Below are positions 1 through 6,710 of a DNA stretch of 11,157 bases, one piece after another. The stretch is from Candidatus Dadabacteria bacterium RIFCSPHIGHO2_12_FULL_53_21. GTDB lineage: Bacteria; Desulfobacterota_D; UBA1144; Nemesobacterales; UBA2774. Position 1 is the first letter of the stretch. Each line of letters starts with the position of its first letter. Location: contig MFCJ01000001.1 of NCBI GenBank assembly GCA_001775255.1, positions 9,980-21,136 of the forward strand. The letters are read 5' to 3'. A program made the position numbers and the translations under genes. The notes beneath the pieces are model-generated. The model was not told where the DNA came from and did no database searches. It saw only the letters and a list, made by a program, of their open reading frames with translations.

Positions 1-1455
1 CACAACCTCCTGTTCCTCCTCAGGTACTGGAAAAGAACGGGGGACGAACAGGCATTGTCGATGGTGGAAGCAACCCTGGGCGGTATGCGTAAGGGCGGCG
101 TCTACGACCATGTGGGGTACGGATTTCACCGGTACTCTACGGACCCGAGGTGGTTCCTCCCGCACTTCGAAAAGATGCTTTACGACCAGGCGATGCTCGC
201 CCTCGTTTTTACCGAAGCGTACCAGGCCACGGGGAAAAAGGTGTATGAAGATACGGCGCGCCGGATTTTCACATACGTCATGAGGGACATGACGTCGCCC
301 GAGGGGGGATTCTATTCAGCCGAGGACGCCGACAGTGAAGGCGAAGAGGGTAAGTTCTATGTCTGGACCGAAGATGAAATTATCGGCGTCCTGGGAGAGG
401 ACGAGGCAGGCCTGTTTATAAAAACGTATAACGTCGAGGTGTCAGGGAATTTCAGCGAAGAAGCTTCGGGTGAGAAGACGGGCTCGAATATACTCTATCT
501 CAAAAAGCCGCTTCCGGAACTCGCCCGGTCTTTCGGCATGAGCGCGGATGAGTTCGAGGGCAGAATCGATAAGTCGAGAAAAAAGCTTTTCGACGTCAGG
601 GAGAAGAGGGCGCATCCCCATAAGGACGATAAGATTCTGACCGACTGGAACGGGCTGATGATAGCCGCTCTCTCAAAGGGCGGGAGCGTCTTCAGCGATC
701 CGCTCTATAGTGATGCCGCTAAACGCGCGGCAGACTTCGTGCTCGGCAAAATGAGGGACGGCAAAGGGCGCCTGCTCCACCGCTGGAGGGACGGGGATGC
801 GGGGATAGGCGGGAGCATCGACGACTATTCATTTTTTATATGGGGCCTGCTCGAACTATATGAGAGCACGTTCGATATAAAGTATTTAAAGGCGGCCCTC
901 GACCTGCAAACAGAAATGACCGGACTATTCTGGGACGATAAAAACGGCGGTTTTTATTTCACATCGCATGATGCGGAAGAGCTTATAACTAGGCATAAGG
1001 AGATATACGACGGCGCAATCCCCTCCGGCAACTCGGTTGCGATGCTCAATCTCCTCAGGATCGGGAGGATAACGGGCGACGCCGCTTATGACGAGATGGC
1101 GGCAAAGCTCGCGAAAGCGTTTTCCGAGACCGTGGAGCAGGCCCCGGTGGCTTATACACAGCTCCTTTCGAGCCTCGACTTCGCGATAGGGCCTTCCTAC
1201 GAAGTGGTGGTGGCGGGAGACCCCGCATCGCCGGATACGAAAGAAATGCTGTCGGCGTTCAGAAAAAAATACAGTCCTAATAAAGTGCTGCTATTTAAAG
1301 GAACCGGTGACGTCCCGAGCGTCACGGCTATCGCCGAATTCACGAAAGGACAATCCCCGATCGACGGAAAAGCCACGGCTTACGTCTGCCTCGATCATGT
1401 CTGCAACCTGCCTACCACGGATTTGAATAAAGCACTGGAGCTCCTCGCTAAATAA
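1..1455 (+). CDS. YyaL/DUF255 (SSP411-like) thioredoxin-domain protein, 5'-truncated by window edge
   Basis: The reading frame is open from base 1 and ends at TAA 1453-1455, so 484 codons are visible and the true start lies outside the window. The family usually has about 650-700 residues: an N-terminal thioredoxin-like domain (DUF255, with a CxxC-type site) followed by an (alpha/alpha)6-barrel like those of glycosidases and N-acylglucosamine epimerases. Only the barrel part is present. Family hallmarks near the visible start are GGVYDHVGYGFHRYS, followed by WFLPHFEKMLYDQAML. Further on are SAEDADSEGEEGKFYVWT and the ILTDWNGLMIAAL segment. The true biochemical activity of this widespread family is not established, so a specific reaction should not be assigned. 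It is transcribed alone toward an AT-rich gap. Family membership is very secure; function is unknown. Confidence 0.93.
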   Translation, partial: HNLLFLLRYWKRTGDEQALSMVEATLGGMRKGGVYDHVGYGFHRYSTDPRWFLPHFEKMLYDQAMLALVFTEAYQATGKKVYEDTARRIFTYVMRDMTSPEGGFYSAEDADSEGEEGKFYVWTEDEIIGVLGEDEAGLFIKTYNVEVSGNFSEEASGEKTGSNILYLKKPLPELARSFGMSADEFEGRIDKSRKKLFDVREKRAHPHKDDKILTDWNGLMIAALSKGGSVFSDPLYSDAAKRAADFVLGKMRDGKGRLLHRWRDGDAGIGGSIDDYSFFIWGLLELYESTFDIKYLKAALDLQTEMTGLFWDDKNGGFYFTSHDAEELITRHKEIYDGAIPSGNSVAMLNLLRIGRITGDAAYDEMAAKLAKAFSETVEQAPVAYTQLLSSLDFAIGPSYEVVVAGDPASPDTKEMLSAFRKKYSPNKVLLFKGTGDVPSVTAIAEFTKGQSPIDGKATAYVCLDHVCNLPTTDLNKALELLAK

Positions 1456-1460
1456 AGACA

Positions 1461-1484
1461 CCAATTTTATACGTTAAATATTGG
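1461..1484 (+). terminator. Weak stem-loop just after the YyaL-family gene
   Basis: CCAAT (1461-1465) pairs with ATTGG (1480-1484). After a one-base bulge, TTTA pairs with TAAA, leaving a loop of about five bases. The stem starts six bases after the stop codon. The T run (1496-1500) comes eleven bases after the stem, which is too far for a textbook intrinsic terminator. It is offered only as the best candidate 3' end for the upstream gene. Confidence 0.25.
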
Positions 1485-1541
1485 CAGAGGTAAAGTTTTT
1501 GATTTTCCTGATTTACTGGTATAAATATTATTCGAAAATGG

Positions 1542-1607
1542 AATCGCGATTTCCAAACGGCCGGTCATAAAAATTTCACTTTCTTTAGTTAATATAAGAT
1601 CGCGAAT
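1542..1607. repeat. Two copies of an ATCGCGA motif in an AT-rich gap
   Basis: The palindrome AATCGCGATT (1542-1551) and the related GATCGCGAAT (1598-1607) share the core ATCGCGA, 56 bp apart, in otherwise AT-rich DNA upstream of the small gene at 1698. The arrangement resembles a pair of operator half-sites or sites, but no known regulator is recognised. The rest of the 1456-1697 gap holds no gene I can support. Confidence 0.25.
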
Positions 1608-1633
1608 GCGGGGAATATTTTTTTAATTCGTGC

Positions 1634-1664
1634 TTAGACCATCGAAAAGAGTCTGTGTTATAGT
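1634..1664 (+). promoter_or_regulatory. Possible promoter for the 58-codon gene
   Basis: TTAGAC (1634-1639) and TATAGT (1659-1664) resemble sigma-70 -35 and -10 boxes, separated by 19 bp, which is longer than ideal. The expected start near 1671 would give a leader of about 27 bases containing the ribosome binding site of the gene at 1698. Confidence 0.35.
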
Positions 1665-1697
1665 ATTAACTGAGTTCATTATAGCGAGGTGAATGCA

Positions 1698-1874
1698 ATG
1701 GAGCAGAAGAAAGCCGGAAAGAGAGGTAAGAGAAAAATAAAAGACCTCGTCGATATGCTTGAAGACCCTGAAAATTCAGGCTACATAGGTGGAGACTACG
1801 AGGATATGATGGACCTTCTCGAACAGGAATTAGCCGAATCGGAAGAAGAGGAAAATCAGGAAGAAAAGGGATGA
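1698..1874 (+). CDS. Small hypothetical protein with basic N-terminus and acidic tail
   Basis: This is a 58-residue protein from ATG 1698 to TGA 1872-1874. The start is chosen because GAGGTG (1686-1691) lies six bases upstream as a good ribosome binding site; an in-frame GTG at 1689 lies within that site and is unlikely. The sequence is strongly polarised. Residues 2-15 are rich in Lys and Arg (MEQKKAGKRGKRKIK). Residues 16-45 could form a helix (DLVDMLEDP, then DYEDMMDLLEQELAE). The last 14 residues are almost all Glu, Asn, Gln and Lys. There is no signal peptide or membrane segment, so it should be cytosolic. I recognise no family. Its 3' end overlaps the 3' end of mnmG on the other strand by 19 bp. 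A clear ribosome binding site and a possible promoter support it as real, but short charged frames can be spurious. Confidence 0.6.
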   Translation: MEQKKAGKRGKRKIKDLVDMLEDPENSGYIGGDYEDMMDLLEQELAESEEEENQEEKG

Positions 1875-3769
1875 GTGTCCGCTTCTCTTTCAAATCCACC
1901 CTTTTTCAGATAAACCATAATCACAGAAATCGCGGCGGGCGTGATGCCCGATATCCTGCTCGCCTGTCCTAATGACCCCGGACGAACATTCGACAGTTTT
2001 TGCACGATCTCTTTCGACAACCCCGGGATGCCATGGTAAGAAAAGTCACCGGGTATCGGCATGTTTTCGAGCTTCTTGAATTTATCGATCTGCTCGACCT
2101 GCATCCTGATATAACCCTCATATTTTACTTCCATCTCAATCTGCGTGACGTAATCCTCGCCCGGCGGAGCCTCATACCCTCCGCCCCCGATCATTTCGAG
2201 CTCTCTGTACGATATCTCGGGTCTTCTCAAAATTTCCTTGAGCGTCTGCGGTTTTTTGAGAGGAGAGGAGCCTAATCCCGACAGTATATTATTAACCCCG
2301 GGGCTCGGCATGATCCTGATGTGCTCAAGCCTGTGAAGCTCGTCGGATATTGCCTTTTTCTTGTTGTAAAACCTTTCATACATTTTTTCGTTCAGAAGTC
2401 CGATCCTGTAGCCGATTTCACCGAGCCTGATATCGGCGTTGTCCTCTCTCAAGACGAGACGGTATTCAGCCCTCGACGTAAACATCCTGTAAGGCTCGTC
2501 TACACCTTTCGTTACAAGATCGTCGATCATTATTCCTATATACGCCTGGGAGCGGTCGAGTATAAGAGGGTCCCGTCCTTTTACGCGCAATGCGGCGTTT
2601 ATGCCGGCCATGAGTCCCTGGCTCGCCGCTTCTTCGTAACCGGTTGTCCCGTTTATCTGACCTGCAAAGTAGAGGTTATCGACGAGCTTCGTTTCGAGAG
2701 TCGGTTTTAACTGCACCGGATCGACGAAGTCGTACTCGACGGCGTAGCCGGGCCTCATGATTTCCACGCGGGAAAGGCCGTCGATAGTCCTTACGAGCTC
2801 GTACTGAACCTCCAGAGGAAGGCTCGTCGAGATGCCGTTCGGATATATTTCGTAGGTGTGGATCCCCTCCGGTTCGAGAAATATCTGGTGCCTCTCCTTG
2901 TCTCGGAACTTCACGACCTTGTCTTCTATGGAAGGGCAGTATCTTGGCCCGATACCCTTTATCTCGCCTGAGTAGAGCGGCGACTTATGGAGATTGTCCG
3001 TTATTACCCTGTGCGTGCGTTCATTCGTATAAGTGATGTAGCAGGGCAGCTGTTCTCTGCTGATAGAGCCGTTAGAGAAAGAGAATGGCTTGGGGTTCTC
3101 GTCCCCCGGCTGGGGCTCGAGTATTCCCCAGTCGATGGTCCTCCCGTCGAGTCTCGGGGGCGTCCCCGTCTTGAGCCTGCCCACCCTGAACCCGAGGCTT
3201 CCGAAAGAATCCGAGATGCCGATCGCCGCCGCCTCGCCCGCGCGTCCCGAAGATATCTTCGTCGTGCCTATGTGTATGAGTCCGTTGGGGAATGTCCCCG
3301 GCGTGACGACGACCGCATCGGAAAAGAAATGCTCGCCGAGCGTAGTTTTTACGCCGACCACCCTGCCGTTCGAAACGAGAAATCCTTCAGCCATCCTCTG
3401 CTTTATGTCGAGATTACTCTCAGCCTCGAGCGCGCTTTTCATGTACGTTCTGTACGCCTGCCTGTCGGCCTGTATCCTCGTCGCCTGAACCGCGGCTCCC
3501 TTTCTGGTGTTTAGTCTCCTCCACTGAATCGCGGCATGGTCGGCTGCTTTCCCCATTTCGCCTCCGAGTGCGTCTATCTCCTTCACAAGGTGTCCCTTGC
3601 CGACGCCCCCGATCGATGGGTTACACGACATGAGCCCTATGGTGTCGATATTCGCCGTCAGGACGAGCGCGCGGCACCCCATCCTGGAGGAAGCGAGAGC
3701 CGCCTCGCATCCAGCGTGCCCCGCTCCTATGACGATAACATCGTAATTCGTAGGATGATTGATGCTCAT
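1856..3769 (-). CDS. mnmG: tRNA uridine-5-carboxymethylaminomethyl modification enzyme MnmG (GidA)
   Basis: MnmG is an FAD- and NADH-dependent enzyme that works with the GTPase MnmE to place a (carboxymethyl)aminomethyl group on C5 of the wobble uridine (U34) of certain tRNAs, using a methylene-folate carbon. The protein has 637 residues, close to the usual 620-640. The FAD dinucleotide-binding motif GAGHAG is at residues 15-20. The two conserved cysteines are present in MSCNPSIGG (Cys49) and PRYCPSIEDK (Cys278). GTPPRLDGRTIDW (about 202-214) and LYFAGQINGTTGYEEAASQG (about 366-385) are signature blocks. The C-terminal helical domain that binds MnmE and tRNA is complete. ATG 3767-3769 is preceded by GGGAGAT (3776-3782 on this strand), supporting the start. 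No mnmE or rsmG neighbour is visible. The 3' end overlaps the small convergent gene by 19 bp. Confidence 0.97.
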   Translation of the reverse strand: MSINHPTNYDVIVIGAGHAGCEAALASSRMGCRALVLTANIDTIGLMSCNPSIGGVGKGHLVKEIDALGGEMGKAADHAAIQWRRLNTRKGAAVQATRIQADRQAYRTYMKSALEAESNLDIKQRMAEGFLVSNGRVVGVKTTLGEHFFSDAVVVTPGTFPNGLIHIGTTKISSGRAGEAAAIGISDSFGSLGFRVGRLKTGTPPRLDGRTIDWGILEPQPGDENPKPFSFSNGSISREQLPCYITYTNERTHRVITDNLHKSPLYSGEIKGIGPRYCPSIEDKVVKFRDKERHQIFLEPEGIHTYEIYPNGISTSLPLEVQYELVRTIDGLSRVEIMRPGYAVEYDFVDPVQLKPTLETKLVDNLYFAGQINGTTGYEEAASQGLMAGINAALRVKGRDPLILDRSQAYIGIMIDDLVTKGVDEPYRMFTSRAEYRLVLREDNADIRLGEIGYRIGLLNEKMYERFYNKKKAISDELHRLEHIRIMPSPGVNNILSGLGSSPLKKPQTLKEILRRPEISYRELEMIGGGGYEAPPGEDYVTQIEMEVKYEGYIRMQVEQIDKFKKLENMPIPGDFSYHGIPGLSKEIVQKLSNVRPGSLGQASRISGITPAAISVIMVYLKKGGFEREADTHPFSS

Positions 3770-3799
3770 GGCCGTATCTCCCGTTCAAATTCCATAAGA

Positions 3800-3828
3800 A
3801 TAGTAAATAGTTAATCAGTCAGCGTCAA
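3800..3828 (-). promoter_or_regulatory. Sigma-70 promoter of mnmG
   Basis: On the minus strand, TTGACG (3823-3828) and TACTAT (3800-3805) are separated by exactly 17 bp. Transcription should begin near 3793, giving a leader of about 24 bases that contains the GGGAGAT ribosome binding site of mnmG. The layout fits the consensus very well. Confidence 0.7.
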
Positions 3829-3904
3829 TTTCGAGCTTGCTCTTTGGATTATAACGGCGCTGATGGTAAAATGGTTTCCCATCCCTTCAAGGAGTCACGC
3901 CCGG

Positions 3905-4228
3905 GTGTCCAGGACAATCGAGATATTCGAAAGAGTGGAAAAGAAGCTCAAAGAAAAGCCCGACGATTTTACAGAAGTCGGAGCGGTTTACAAATTCGTC
4001 ATCGAGGGCCCCGAAGGAGGGACATGGATTATCGACCTGAGAAAAGATACCCTCGGCGTAAGGGAGGCGGATGAAGATGCGGAGTGTACGGTCGAGATAC
4101 TGGACGATCATTTCGTAGACCTCTTCACCGGCAAGCTGCCCCCCGAGAGCGCCCTTCTCTCCGGCAAGATCAAGCTGACGGGGAACGTGCTCCTCGCCAT
4201 CAGGTTCGCTGACTTACTGAAGAGGTGA
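3905..4228 (+). CDS. SCP2 sterol-binding domain protein
   Basis: This small single-domain protein matches the SCP2 (sterol carrier protein 2) fold, which forms a hydrophobic tunnel that binds lipids or acyl chains; its natural ligand in bacteria is usually unknown. The matching core runs from VYKFVIEGPEGGTWIIDL through AECTVEILDDHFVDLFTGKL to the typical ending SGKIKLTGNVLLAIRFADLL. There is no signal peptide or membrane segment, so it is expected in the cytosol. GTG 3905 is chosen because AAGGAG (3889-3894) lies ten bases upstream, giving 107 residues. An in-frame ATG at 3863 would add 14 residues but has no ribosome binding site; it does sit about seven bases after a TATAAC box (3850-3855), so a leaderless start there remains possible. 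The gene is divergent from mnmG and converges on the sulfotransferase gene with a 14-bp gap. Confidence 0.85.
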   Translation: MSRTIEIFERVEKKLKEKPDDFTEVGAVYKFVIEGPEGGTWIIDLRKDTLGVREADEDAECTVEILDDHFVDLFTGKLPPESALLSGKIKLTGNVLLAIRFADLLKR

Positions 4229-4242
4229 ACCGCGGAGCCGGG

Positions 4243-5121
4243 TCAATAACCGTAATTCCCTAGCCTTGCGGCTATATCCAGCGAATAGGATTTGAGCTCG
4301 GGGTCCTTAAGAAATGCATAGCCCCGCGATTTATTAACCTCGGGAGCCGCTTTCTCAATTTCTCCCTTACCCGCTTCGAGACCGCAGAATTCGGCTAGTG
4401 TCTTCAACACATCTGAAGGATTGTCGAGAAAATATTCGTATTTTACTTCTATCGCCCGCTTTCCCATCCGTGCCACGTGCCCCCTCGCCTCCTTCATGTA
4501 TTCCTCCCAGAGAATAAACCCTTCCTCGAGGGAAGCGCCCCTCAAATCGACGAACACGCGCCTGCCGCCTATGAATTTCCGGACCAGGTAAAGCAGGTAA
4601 AGGGGTTTTAGCAAGAACCCGGCGTGTCTGTCCCCGAGCCTTGCAAGCCCCCTTTTCCTCCTTGTCCGCAGGCTGTTTATAATGTCGAGCGGGTGGCGGT
4701 AAATATGTATGACCTTCGCATCGGGAAATATATCGAGCCAGAAAGATAGCGTGAACGTGTTTCGAGGGTCCTTCCACCCCCAGGGGATATCGAGGCGGGC
4801 GGGCGTCCCGTAGCGGAGATACTTAGTGAGGCCGAGAAACGACATAGCGCGCGGCGTCTTCATGGAAAATTTTATGAAATCGCCGTATAGGGCCCTCGCC
4901 TCATCGTCCCCGAGAAGGTATTTGATCACACCCGGATTCTCGAGACCGCCGCTGCACTGGGTCAAAAGCCAGTCGTTCAAATCGCGGAAGAATATCGCCT
5001 CGTGGTTGTCGGTAACCTTGCTGCCTACGAATAGGCCGAGGTCGTCGAGCATCCGTGTAAGCATGCTCGTGCCTGAACGGCTCATTCCGATTATGATTAC
5101 CGGGGGGCGGGGGGTGCTCAT
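4243..5121 (-). CDS. PAPS-dependent sulfotransferase family protein
   Basis: This 292-residue protein belongs to the P-loop-like sulfotransferase superfamily, which transfers a sulfuryl group from 3'-phosphoadenylyl sulfate (PAPS) to a hydroxyl or amine of a carbohydrate, lipid or small molecule. The 5'-phosphosulfate-binding loop is GMSRSGTSML (residues 12-21). WKDPR (116-120) and YRHPLDIINSL (141-151), carrying the expected Arg142 and Ser150 of the 3'-phosphate-binding motif, follow. YEYFLDNP (228-235) matches a segment typical of the family. There is no signal peptide, as expected for a cytosolic enzyme. The acceptor cannot be told from sequence; such enzymes often decorate surface glycans, but no glycan genes are nearby. 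The start is ATG 5119-5121. A TATAAT box lies only about 11 bases upstream and no well-spaced ribosome binding site is visible, so the message may be leaderless. Confidence 0.9.
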   Translation of the reverse strand: MSTPRPPVIIIGMSRSGTSMLTRMLDDLGLFVGSKVTDNHEAIFFRDLNDWLLTQCSGGLENPGVIKYLLGDDEARALYGDFIKFSMKTPRAMSFLGLTKYLRYGTPARLDIPWGWKDPRNTFTLSFWLDIFPDAKVIHIYRHPLDIINSLRTRRKRGLARLGDRHAGFLLKPLYLLYLVRKFIGGRRVFVDLRGASLEEGFILWEEYMKEARGHVARMGKRAIEVKYEYFLDNPSDVLKTLAEFCGLEAGKGEIEKAAPEVNKSRGYAFLKDPELKSYSLDIAARLGNYGY

Positions 5122-5132
5122 TTCAACCTGAA

Positions 5133-5159
5133 ATTATACTATATGTTGCGGAATAACAA
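5133..5159 (-). promoter_or_regulatory. Possible promoter immediately upstream of the sulfotransferase gene
   Basis: On the minus strand a perfect TATAAT (5133-5138) lies just before the ATG at 5121. The best -35 match, TTGTTA (5154-5159), is 15 bp away, shorter than ideal. Transcription from this box would start near 5126, leaving only about five leader bases. Confidence 0.4.
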
Positions 5160-5198
5160 TGGCTGCGGCCGCAACTATCGCTGGCAATGGATTTGCGC

Positions 5199-5223
5199 AC
5201 GGACAGAGCGCGGCATTGTCCGT
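5199..5223 (-). terminator. Stem-loop downstream of the sigma factor gene
   Basis: ACGGACA (5199-5205) and TGTCCGT (5217-5223) form a perfect seven-pair stem around an 11-base loop, about 40 bases after the stop of the sigma factor gene. No T run follows it in the direction of that gene, so it is not a classic intrinsic terminator; it may stabilise or pause the transcript. The rest of the 5122-5264 gap shows no gene. Confidence 0.35.
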
Positions 5224-5264
5224 AAAACCACAAGCGATTGCGTGCAGGGGACTGAATATGAGGA

Positions 5265-6461
5265 CTAACGGGCGAGGAAGCTTCTCAGAATCTCACCCAT
5301 CTCTGACGAGGCGAGCTTCTCGAGAGCCCTTTTCTCTATTTGCCTGATCCTCTCGCGGGTAAGATCGAACCTTCTTCCGATCTCGTCAAGCGTGTACGTG
5401 GAGTCTTGGTCGATCCCGAACCTGAGTCTGATAATTTCTTCCTCCCGCGAAGTGAGGATGTTAAGAGCGTCCCTGATTTCATGGGTCAGTGCCGTGTTGG
5501 CCATGACAGAATCGGGAGCGAGAGAGTTATCGTCGGATATAAAATCGAGAAGGGTCGTTTTCTCCCCGTCCAGTATCGGGGTATCCAGGCGCGCAGCGTC
5601 GTTGGTCGATTCGAGGATCCTCTTTACGCCCTCGACCGATATGCCCGCTACTTCGGCCACTTCGGCGGGCAGAGGCTTCCTTCCAAGCTCCTTATGGAGC
5701 ATGGAGCTAATCCTGTAGACCTTGCTCGCCTGCTCGAGTACATATACAGGAACCCTTATTGTTCTCGTTTGATCGAGTAGCGCCCTTGAAATAGCCTGGT
5801 GTATCCACCAGGATGCGTAAGTGGAGAATTTATAACCCTTGGTATGGTCGAACCTTTCAACCGCCCTCATCAAACCGACATTGCCTTCCTGTATGAGGTC
5901 GGTGAGCGGGAGTCCGCGTCCCATGTATCTCTTTGATATGCTTACGACGAGCCTGAGGTTGGCCTTTACGAACCTTTCCTTTAACTCATTTGCGCGCTCG
6001 GAATATACTTTCACGAACGCCATAAGGCTCTCGATCCTCTTCGTAAGCACTTTTTCGGTAATTGCGGTATTTACAATCTTTTTCTTTCCCGTAAAACTCT
6101 CTCTTTTCTTTGAGAGTTTCTGGATATGAGAGGTGAGCTCCCTCGATTTGAATTCACACTTCTTGATTTGAGCGGAGACCTCTATTTCCTCTTTCGCGGT
6201 CAAAAGGGACTCTACCGCCATATCCTTGAAGTAGACGTAAAGAAGCCTGAACTGCTCATCAGGGGTCCATTCTTCTTCCTGGTCTTCGGCAACGGTATTA
6301 TCCTCGATCTCGAACCCGAAATCGGACTCTTCGCCCTCGATCGAGACGTCGTCCCTGAAGCCTAGTGAAGAATAAGATTCCTCATCCTGCTCGTTATAGT
6401 TTTCCATAGTTTCCATTTCCGGAGCCACACGTTCCACGTCTCTGAATTTCGCAGATTTCAT
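5265..6461 (-). CDS. Sigma-70 family RNA polymerase sigma factor, probably group 2 (RpoS-like)
   Basis: This 398-residue sigma factor directs core RNA polymerase to promoters. Residues 1-70 are acidic and resemble no region 1.1. Region 1.2 follows (about 70-100, with LLTAKEEIEVSAQIKKCE), then about 60 residues of charged helix. Region 2 (about 160-235) holds NLRLVVSISKRYMGRGLPL, DLIQEGNVGLMRAVERFD and FSTYASWWIHQAISRAL. Region 3 is at 243-318 and region 4 at 326-393, with helix-turn-helix TLDEIGRRFDLTRERIRQIE. The DQTRTIRVPVYV stretch after region 2.4 is more RpoS-like than the DQARTIRIPVHM of primary factors. WWIHQAIS has His and Ser where most factors have Arg and Thr. ATG 6459-6461 is chosen because AAAGGTG (6467-6473 on this strand) is five bases upstream; a GTG two codons earlier overlaps that site. 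A primary sigma factor remains possible, so I give no symbol. Confidence 0.9.
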   Translation of the reverse strand: MKSAKFRDVERVAPEMETMENYNEQDEESYSSLGFRDDVSIEGEESDFGFEIEDNTVAEDQEEEWTPDEQFRLLYVYFKDMAVESLLTAKEEIEVSAQIKKCEFKSRELTSHIQKLSKKRESFTGKKKIVNTAITEKVLTKRIESLMAFVKVYSERANELKERFVKANLRLVVSISKRYMGRGLPLTDLIQEGNVGLMRAVERFDHTKGYKFSTYASWWIHQAISRALLDQTRTIRVPVYVLEQASKVYRISSMLHKELGRKPLPAEVAEVAGISVEGVKRILESTNDAARLDTPILDGEKTTLLDFISDDNSLAPDSVMANTALTHEIRDALNILTSREEEIIRLRFGIDQDSTYTLDEIGRRFDLTRERIRQIEKRALEKLASSEMGEILRSFLAR

Positions 6462-6538
6462 TCTCACACCTTTCCAGACCCTTAATAAGAATTTTTAAAT
6501 AGTATTGCTTTTTAAAGCTGACATCCCCCAACTATATT

Positions 6539-6567
6539 AATATACGGCTGTGAAGAATCCTTGTCAA
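6539..6567 (-). promoter_or_regulatory. Near-consensus sigma-70 promoter of the sigma factor gene
   Basis: On the minus strand a perfect TTGACA (6562-6567) and TATATT (6539-6544) are separated by exactly 17 bp. Transcription should start near 6532, leaving a leader of about 70 bases with a small GCTTT-AA-AAAGC hairpin near its start. This is the strongest promoter match in the window. Confidence 0.75.
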
Positions 6568-6578
6568 GCAAATTCTTC
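6552..6578. repeat. Inverted repeat around the -35 box of the sigma factor promoter
   Basis: GAAGAAT (6552-6558) and ATTCTTC (6572-6578) are perfect inverted seven-base arms with a 13-bp spacer, and the TTGACA box lies wholly inside the spacer. The arm centres are 20 bp apart, about two helical turns, as expected for a dimeric DNA-binding protein. It does not match the CIRCE, LexA or Fur patterns I know. The rest of the gap down to 6711 is AT-rich and holds no gene I can support. Confidence 0.4.
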
Positions 6579-6710
6579 GCAGATGCAAAATTCCCCGATT
6601 CGCATATATTAGTTAATAATATCAGGCTATAACAATATGCAGATGTATTCAGTATACGCAGAAGCTAACAGAATATCAAGCCGGGCGCGAATCCCGCGCA
6701 AATCCCCTGA

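Noticed and set aside
2987..3514. Long open frames on the plus strand opposite mnmG, including ones at 2000-2275, 2321-2710 and 3090-3488
   Set aside because: They are antisense to a full, well-conserved mnmG, show no recognisable family, and follow from the codon bias of the real gene.
5159..5347. A 62-codon plus-strand frame in the gap before and over the sigma factor end
   Set aside because: No ribosome binding site, no recognisable family, and half of it is antisense to conserved sigma region 4.
6606..6622. ATATTA-gttaa-TAATAT inverted repeat in the gap downstream of the SPOR gene
   Set aside because: Purely A/T arms in very AT-rich DNA are expected by chance, and no promoter or gene start is placed by it.
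6685..6699. GCGCG-aatcc-CGCGC hairpin after the SPOR gene stop as an intrinsic terminator
   Set aside because: The five-pair stem is not followed by a U run in the direction of transcription, so it is too weak to call.
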